DNA from: an uncultured Muribaculaceae bacterium
Lineage (GTDB): Bacteria; Bacteroidota; Bacteroidia; Bacteroidales; Muribaculaceae
Direction of reading: 5' to 3'
Assembly: GCA_938039795.1 (NCBI GenBank)
Contig: CALHWU010000092.1
Span: 1-11,249, forward strand
Length of the DNA: 11,249 nt
Shown here: positions 6,500-11,249 of the stretch, in pieces
Numbering within the stretch: the first letter of the stretch is position 1
Layout of the letters: the number at the start of each line of letters is the position of its first letter
The notes under the pieces: model-generated
What the model was told of the DNA's origin: nothing
Seen by the model: only the letters and a program-made list of their open reading frames with translations
The model's database searches: none
Made by a program: the position numbers and the translations under genes

Positions 6500-6745
6500 A
6501 TGTTAGCAATGATTTTAGCAGCAATCGAAGGCATCCTCGGCATCGGAGCATGCGTCGGAGCAGGTATCGCCGTTATCGGCGCAGGTCTTGGCATCGGCAA
6601 AATCGGCGCGTCGGCCATGGAAGCCATCGCACGTCAGCCGGAGTCGGCTGGCGACATCCGAAGCAACATGATTGTCATCGCGGCTCTGGTCGAGGGTGTT
6701 GCCCTCTTCGCTGTGATTGTTTGTATCCTCTCGCTGTTCCTCTAA
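6500..6745 (+). CDS. atpE: ATP synthase Fo subunit c, proton type (AtpE)
   Basis: Subunit c (81 aa) is a membrane hairpin that oligomerises into the rotor ring. Helix 1 is glycine-rich (about residues 11-37), the polar loop contains the conserved ARQPE (44-48), and helix 2 (about 57-80) carries the ion-binding carboxylate Glu65 in AALVEGVALF. In sodium-coupled c-rings such as that of Ilyobacter, the site also has a Gln in helix 1 and Ser/Thr next to the Glu. Aligning on ARQPE, these positions are Ile32, Gly66 and Val67, so the sodium ligands are missing and the ring is expected to carry protons. Length and motifs are normal. It is preceded by an A-rich leader of 53 bases and followed by atpF after 16 bases. 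Confidence 0.97.
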   Translation: MLAMILAAIEGILGIGACVGAGIAVIGAGLGIGKIGASAMEAIARQPESAGDIRSNMIVIAALVEGVALFAVIVCILSLFL

Positions 6746-6761
6746 TCAACAGTAGGCAGAA

Positions 6762-7259
6762 ATGGAACTGTTCAAGCCTGACTTCGGTCTGATTTTCTGG
6801 ATGTTCGTGGCGTTTGCCATTCTCTTCTTCGTGTTGTGGAAGTGGGGATGGCCGGCCATCATGAAAGGTGTGGAAGGCCGCGCCGACCTCATCGACAAAG
6901 GAGTGGAGTACGCTCAAAACGCCAAAGAACAGCTCGACAGCGCGCGTCAGCAGGCCGACAGTTACATAGCCGAAGCGCGTAAGCATCAGACTGAGATACT
7001 TCGCGAGGCTGACCGTATGAAGACACAGATCATCGACGAGGCCCGCGAAGCCGCCCAGAAGGAGGCACGCAAGGTGATGGAGCAGGCTCAGCTGTCGATA
7101 CAGCAGGAGCGCAAACAGGCCGAGTTGCAGTTCCGCAACGAAGTGAGCGCTCTGGCTGTCGACATAGCCACGAAAGTGGTGCGCAACGAGATGGCCGACG
7201 ATAAGGCCCAGAGCCGTCTGGTCGACAGTCTGCTCGACGATATGGAAAAACAAAACTGA
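6762..7259 (+). CDS. atpF: ATP synthase Fo subunit b (AtpF)
   Basis: Subunit b (165 aa) forms the peripheral stalk that holds the F1 head against rotation. The single N-terminal membrane helix covers about residues 9-28 (LIFWMFVAFAILFFVLWKW). It is followed by a long charged helix with coiled-coil character, rich in Ala, Glu, Gln, Lys and Arg (about 35-125), and by a C-terminal part around FRNEVSALAVDIATKVVRNE that binds subunit delta. Length is normal for the family. Only one b-type gene is present, so the stalk should be a homodimer, unlike the b/b' stalk of photosynthetic bacteria. Its TGA ends 8 bases before the chosen atpH start. Confidence 0.95.
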   Translation: MELFKPDFGLIFWMFVAFAILFFVLWKWGWPAIMKGVEGRADLIDKGVEYAQNAKEQLDSARQQADSYIAEARKHQTEILREADRMKTQIIDEAREAAQKEARKVMEQAQLSIQQERKQAELQFRNEVSALAVDIATKVVRNEMADDKAQSRLVDSLLDDMEKQN

Positions 7260-7267
7260 ACTGAGTG

Positions 7268-7816
7268 ATGAACGAAGGACTCGTACCAAGGCGCTACGCA
7301 AAGGCTCTCTACGGCTTCGCTCTCGAAAAGGGGGTGGCTGAGCGTGTCTACACGATGATGAAGAATCTGACGGCATCTTTTGCCGCCAACGGGGGCCTTC
7401 AGCCGACACTGGCCAATCCTTATGTCGGCGCATCCGATAAGGAAGCACTGCTTGTCACGGCTGCCGGAGCTGATAAGACCGATGCCGCATTTGCCGACTT
7501 CCTGAAGCTTCTCGCCGAAAACCGTCGGCTCGACATGGCTCGCGATATCGCTCTGGCATATATCGACATCTACCGCAAGGCCAATGACATTCATGAAGTG
7601 AAAGTCACGAGTGCCCATAAGCTGCAGCCGGCGGAGGCGTCGCGACTCAAATCGCTGGTGGAACGTCATCTGGGCAGGAACGCAGTTGTGGAATTTTCGA
7701 CTGCAGTCGATCCGGAGCTTATCGGCGGCTTCACTGTGGCCGTGGGCAACGAGCGTCTCGATGCTTCCCTCAGCAATGAGCTCAAACAACTTAGACTCAA
7801 TTTATCAAGCAAATAA
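7268..7816 (+). CDS. atpH: ATP synthase F1 delta subunit (AtpH)
   Basis: Delta (182 aa) caps the alpha3-beta3 head and joins it to the b stalk. The N-terminal helical domain opens with the family-typical VPRRYAKALYGFALEKG (6-22). The C-terminal domain includes EVKVTSAHKLQPAEASRLK and the diagnostic ending VDPELIGGFTVAVGNERLD, followed by a short helix. I chose the ATG at 7268; a GTG directly before it (7265) would add just one residue. The gene lies between atpF (8-base gap) and atpA (12-base gap), its standard position, which settles the assignment even though delta is the least conserved F1 subunit. No defects are visible. Confidence 0.95.
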   Translation: MNEGLVPRRYAKALYGFALEKGVAERVYTMMKNLTASFAANGGLQPTLANPYVGASDKEALLVTAAGADKTDAAFADFLKLLAENRRLDMARDIALAYIDIYRKANDIHEVKVTSAHKLQPAEASRLKSLVERHLGRNAVVEFSTAVDPELIGGFTVAVGNERLDASLSNELKQLRLNLSSK

Positions 7817-7828
7817 CAATCTATCCCG

Positions 7829-9400
<1,572 letters not shown>

Positions 9401-9424
9401 AATCCTGAAGGCATCGAGAAATAA

Positions 9425-10306
9425 ATGGCAACACTACGCGAACTAAAGACACGCATCGGTTCTGTGGCTTCTTCGGAGAAGATCACAGGAGCCATGAAGA
9501 TGATCTCGTCGGCCAAGATGCATAAGGCCGAGATGAGCCTTCGCCGGCTTCAGCCTTTCCGCCGTCAGGTGGAAAGGATCATCGGCACTTTGCTTACAGC
9601 CGACGCTGAGTTCAGCTCACCTCTTCTGGAAGAGAGGCCGGTAGCTAAAGTCACCGTAGTGGTTTTTGGCTCGGATGATGGCCTGTGCGGTGCCTACAAC
9701 AACAATATCTATAAGTTTCTGACGGAGCATATCCGTCATCTGCGCGAGTCGTATGGCAAGGATATAGCGATTGAGCTTTATCCTATCGGCAAGAAGATGC
9801 TCAAGAGCTGTCGCAAGCTTCAGTCGGCTACAGTCGGCATCGTCACTGCCGAAGGGGTCGACTCCAAGACTGTCGGTGACGGAGTGCGCGATTTCGCCGA
9901 CAATCTCTGCCGGCATTTCACAGCTGGCGAGACTGACAGAGTGGATTGTCTGTATATGAACTTCCACAGTATCAGCCGCCAGCGTCCGAGCGCCGAGCAG
10001 CTTTTGCCTGTGGCCGCTTCAACGCTGTCTGACAACGGAGTGACGCCCAGTGTGCGTCCATGCATATTCGAACCCGACGCACAGACAATCTTCGGAAGCG
10101 TGCTGCCGATGTTCATAATGTCGGTGATGTACGATGTGTTTACCGAAAACCGTGCCTCGGAGCAGGCTGCCAGAGTGATGGCCATGCAGAGCGCCAACGA
10201 CAATGCGAAGAAACTGCTCGAACAGCTTCAGCTTGAATACAACAAGCTGCGACAGCAGAGTATCACCACCGAACTGCTCGACATACTCGGCGGTCAGGTC
10301 AGATAG
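9425..10306 (+). CDS. atpG: ATP synthase F1 gamma subunit (AtpG)
   Basis: Gamma (293 aa) is the central rotor shaft that turns inside the alpha3-beta3 head. The N-terminal helix reads LRELKTRIGSVASSEKITGA with MKMISSAKM following, the strongest family block. The central Rossmann-like domain contains VFGSDDGLCGAYNNNI (about 79-94). The C-terminal helix carries ARVMAMQSANDNAKKLLEQL and ends QSITTELLDILGGQVR, matching the family's S-I-T-x-E-L signature. The two terminal helices form the coiled coil of the shaft. It starts 24 bases after atpA and is the last gene of the ATP synthase block; nuoI begins 58 bases downstream with no visible terminator between. Confidence 0.97.
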   Translation: MATLRELKTRIGSVASSEKITGAMKMISSAKMHKAEMSLRRLQPFRRQVERIIGTLLTADAEFSSPLLEERPVAKVTVVVFGSDDGLCGAYNNNIYKFLTEHIRHLRESYGKDIAIELYPIGKKMLKSCRKLQSATVGIVTAEGVDSKTVGDGVRDFADNLCRHFTAGETDRVDCLYMNFHSISRQRPSAEQLLPVAASTLSDNGVTPSVRPCIFEPDAQTIFGSVLPMFIMSVMYDVFTENRASEQAARVMAMQSANDNAKKLLEQLQLEYNKLRQQSITTELLDILGGQVR

Positions 10307-10364
10307 AATAATCAACCGACATATCACCAAGCAATTAAAAAGTAAAACATATCAACGATAAACT
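10307..10364 (+). promoter_or_regulatory. A-rich junction leader between atpG and nuoI
   Basis: This 58-base gap is the downstream atp/nuo junction. It is AT-rich, with an A-rich core (CAATTAAAAAGTAAAACA), no Shine-Dalgarno core close to the nuoI ATG and no inverted repeat followed by T residues. I see no TAnnTTTG element of the Bacteroides sigma factor. The simplest reading is an A-rich ribosome-loading leader within a continuous transcript. A non-canonical promoter for nuoI and the distal nuo genes remains possible. Confidence 0.35.
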
Positions 10365-11012
10365 ATGGGTAGTGTAAAAGATTATTTTTCGTCGCTCGGG
10401 GCCGGCATCGCCAGCCTCGTTAAGGGCATGACGGTCACCGGAAAGGAGTTCGTCACACCCAAGCTGACGGAGAAATATCCTGAAAACCGCGACACCGTCC
10501 ACGTTCCGGAGCGTTTCCGCGCCATTCTGGAGCTTAAATACGATGACGAGGGACGCCACAAGTGCATAGCTTGCGGCATCTGCGAGCGCAACTGTCCGAA
10601 CGGCACCATCTCTTTGAGCACGAAGATGGTGGATACTGCCGACGGCAAGAAGAAGCGTAAACTTGACAAATATATGTATGATCTCGGCAGCTGCACATTC
10701 TGTCAGCTCTGCGTAAGCTCGTGCCCGCAGAATGCGATCGAATTCTCAAACGATTTCGAGCAGGCCGTGTTCACCCGAGAGAAGCTTGTCAAGCAGCTCA
10801 ATTATCTGCCTGAAAAGGAGGAGCCGGCTCCCTCGCCCGAAGAGCTCGCCCGCATCCAGGCCGAGCGTGAGGCCAAGATAGCTGCAGCAAAAGCTGCCGC
10901 AGCCGCCAAGAAGGCCGCAGCCGCAGCCGCCGAAGGCATTGAGGCTGCAGAGAAAGCACAGGGTGACAAGCCGGTGACTGATCAGCCTGCAAAATCTGTT
11001 GACAAACAATAA
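10365..11012 (+). CDS. nuoI: NADH-quinone oxidoreductase subunit I with Ala/Lys-rich tail (NuoI)
   Basis: NuoI (215 aa) is the two-[4Fe-4S] ferredoxin-like subunit (clusters N6a and N6b) that carries electrons towards N2 in NuoB. The two cysteine sets are complete: C67, C70, C73 and C77 in CIACGICERNCP, and C110, C113, C116 and C120 in CTFCQLCVSSCP. The N-terminus contains a short amphipathic stretch that docks on the membrane arm. The conserved body ends near residue 150. From there a tail of about 64 residues begins with PAPSPEEL, passes through an Ala/Lys block at 173-189 and ends in polar residues. Typical NuoI proteins are about 150-180 aa, so the tail is additional. The gene is separated from its usual neighbour nuoH by the ATP synthase block and is followed by nuoJ after 9 bases. 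Confidence 0.96.
   Translation: MGSVKDYFSSLGAGIASLVKGMTVTGKEFVTPKLTEKYPENRDTVHVPERFRAILELKYDDEGRHKCIACGICERNCPNGTISLSTKMVDTADGKKKRKLDKYMYDLGSCTFCQLCVSSCPQNAIEFSNDFEQAVFTREKLVKQLNYLPEKEEPAPSPEELARIQAEREAKIAAAKAAAAAKKAAAAAAEGIEAAEKAQGDKPVTDQPAKSVDKQ
10881..10931 (+). repeat. Low-complexity Ala/Lys codon run in the nuoI tail
   Basis: Seventeen consecutive codons encode 14 Ala and 3 Lys, using mainly GCC and GCA in an irregular GCCGCA pattern. The DNA is a short imperfect tandem of GCN codons, a kind of tract prone to slippage and to length differences between strains. The encoded segment is predicted by composition to be a positively charged helix. It is preceded by a Glu/Arg/Lys-rich stretch (about residues 159-171) that would continue the same helix. 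Confidence 0.75.
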
Positions 11013-11021
11013 TTATTAGAT

Positions 11022-11249
11022 ATGGAATCACTTGGAGGTATAATCATGTACTGGGTGATCGCTCTGTCGATCGTCATATTCTCGGTGCTGACTGTCACCA
11101 CTCGCAAAATCCTGCGTTCGGCCACATATCTGCTGTTCGTACTCTTCGCTACGGCCGCTCTCTATTTCAAACTCGACTTTGAGTTTCTGGGCGCCGTGCA
11201 GATCGCGGTCTACGCCGGTGGCATAGTGGTGTTGTTCGTGTTCTCTATT
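11022..11249 (+). CDS. nuoJ: NADH-quinone oxidoreductase subunit J, 5' part only (NuoJ)
   Basis: The window ends inside this gene after 76 codons. NuoJ is a membrane subunit of complex I that lies between NuoH/NuoA and the antiporter-like subunits. The visible part has a first membrane helix (about residues 7-27), the block LTVTTRKILRSATYLLFVLF, and the most conserved NuoJ segment FLGAVQIAVYAGGIVVLFVF, which includes the helix with a pi-bulge known to matter for coupling. The ATG at 11022 is chosen because it begins 9 bases after nuoI and gives a typical N-terminus. An in-frame ATG at 11046 has a GGAGG 7 bases upstream and is an alternative. The distal nuoK-L-M-N genes presumably follow beyond the window. 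Confidence 0.93.
   Translation, partial: MESLGGIIMYWVIALSIVIFSVLTVTTRKILRSATYLLFVLFATAALYFKLDFEFLGAVQIAVYAGGIVVLFVFSI

Overview
The window is a single, tightly packed, plus-strand run of energy-metabolism genes from a bacterium of the phylum Bacteroidota, most likely order Bacteroidales. The evidence is a fused nuoCD, a complex I set without nuoE/F/G between nuoCD and nuoH, an ATP synthase operon that opens with atpD-atpC, a short epsilon subunit, an AtpB with a signal peptide and a long periplasmic N-terminus, and A-rich leaders instead of Shine-Dalgarno sites. The base composition looks GC-richer than Bacteroides, so a Muribaculaceae-like lineage is my best guess. That family assignment is an inference.

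Layout: 3' end of nuoA (2-94), nuoB (85-693), nuoCD (750-2366), nuoH (2412-3488); then a complete F1Fo ATP synthase gene set, atpD (3536-5027, frameshifted), atpC (5086-5319), atpB (5322-6446), atpE (6500-6745), atpF (6762-7259), atpH (7268-7816), atpA (7829-9400), atpG (9425-10306); then complex I resumes with nuoI (10365-11012) and the 5' part of nuoJ (from 11022), which runs off the window. No gap exceeds 58 bases, no terminator hairpin or Bacteroides-type promoter is recognisable in any gap, and no mobile-element remnant flanks either nuo/atp junction. The promoter of the array must lie upstream of the window, although an unrecognised internal promoter cannot be excluded.

How the genes fit together: complex I builds the proton gradient from quinone reduction, and the ATP synthase spends it. 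Here the consumer is embedded inside the gene cluster of the producer, splitting nuoH from nuoI, so both could be made from one transcript. The complex I lacks the NADH-oxidising NuoEFG module at its usual place, so its electron donor (ferredoxin, flavodoxin or another partner) is not encoded here.

Two observations deserve priority. The first is the nuo-atp-nuo nested architecture. The second is an apparent 11-base deletion in atpD at about 4097-4100, in the invariant GERTREGND segment next to the catalytic site, which breaks the gene into two frames. The rest of atpD is fully conserved, so this is either a very recent mutation or an assembly/sequencing error. Smaller points are an Ala/Lys-rich tail on NuoI, an epsilon subunit without its inhibitory helical domain, and a proton-type c-ring. 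I see no RNA genes, CRISPR arrays, insertion sequences or attachment sites.
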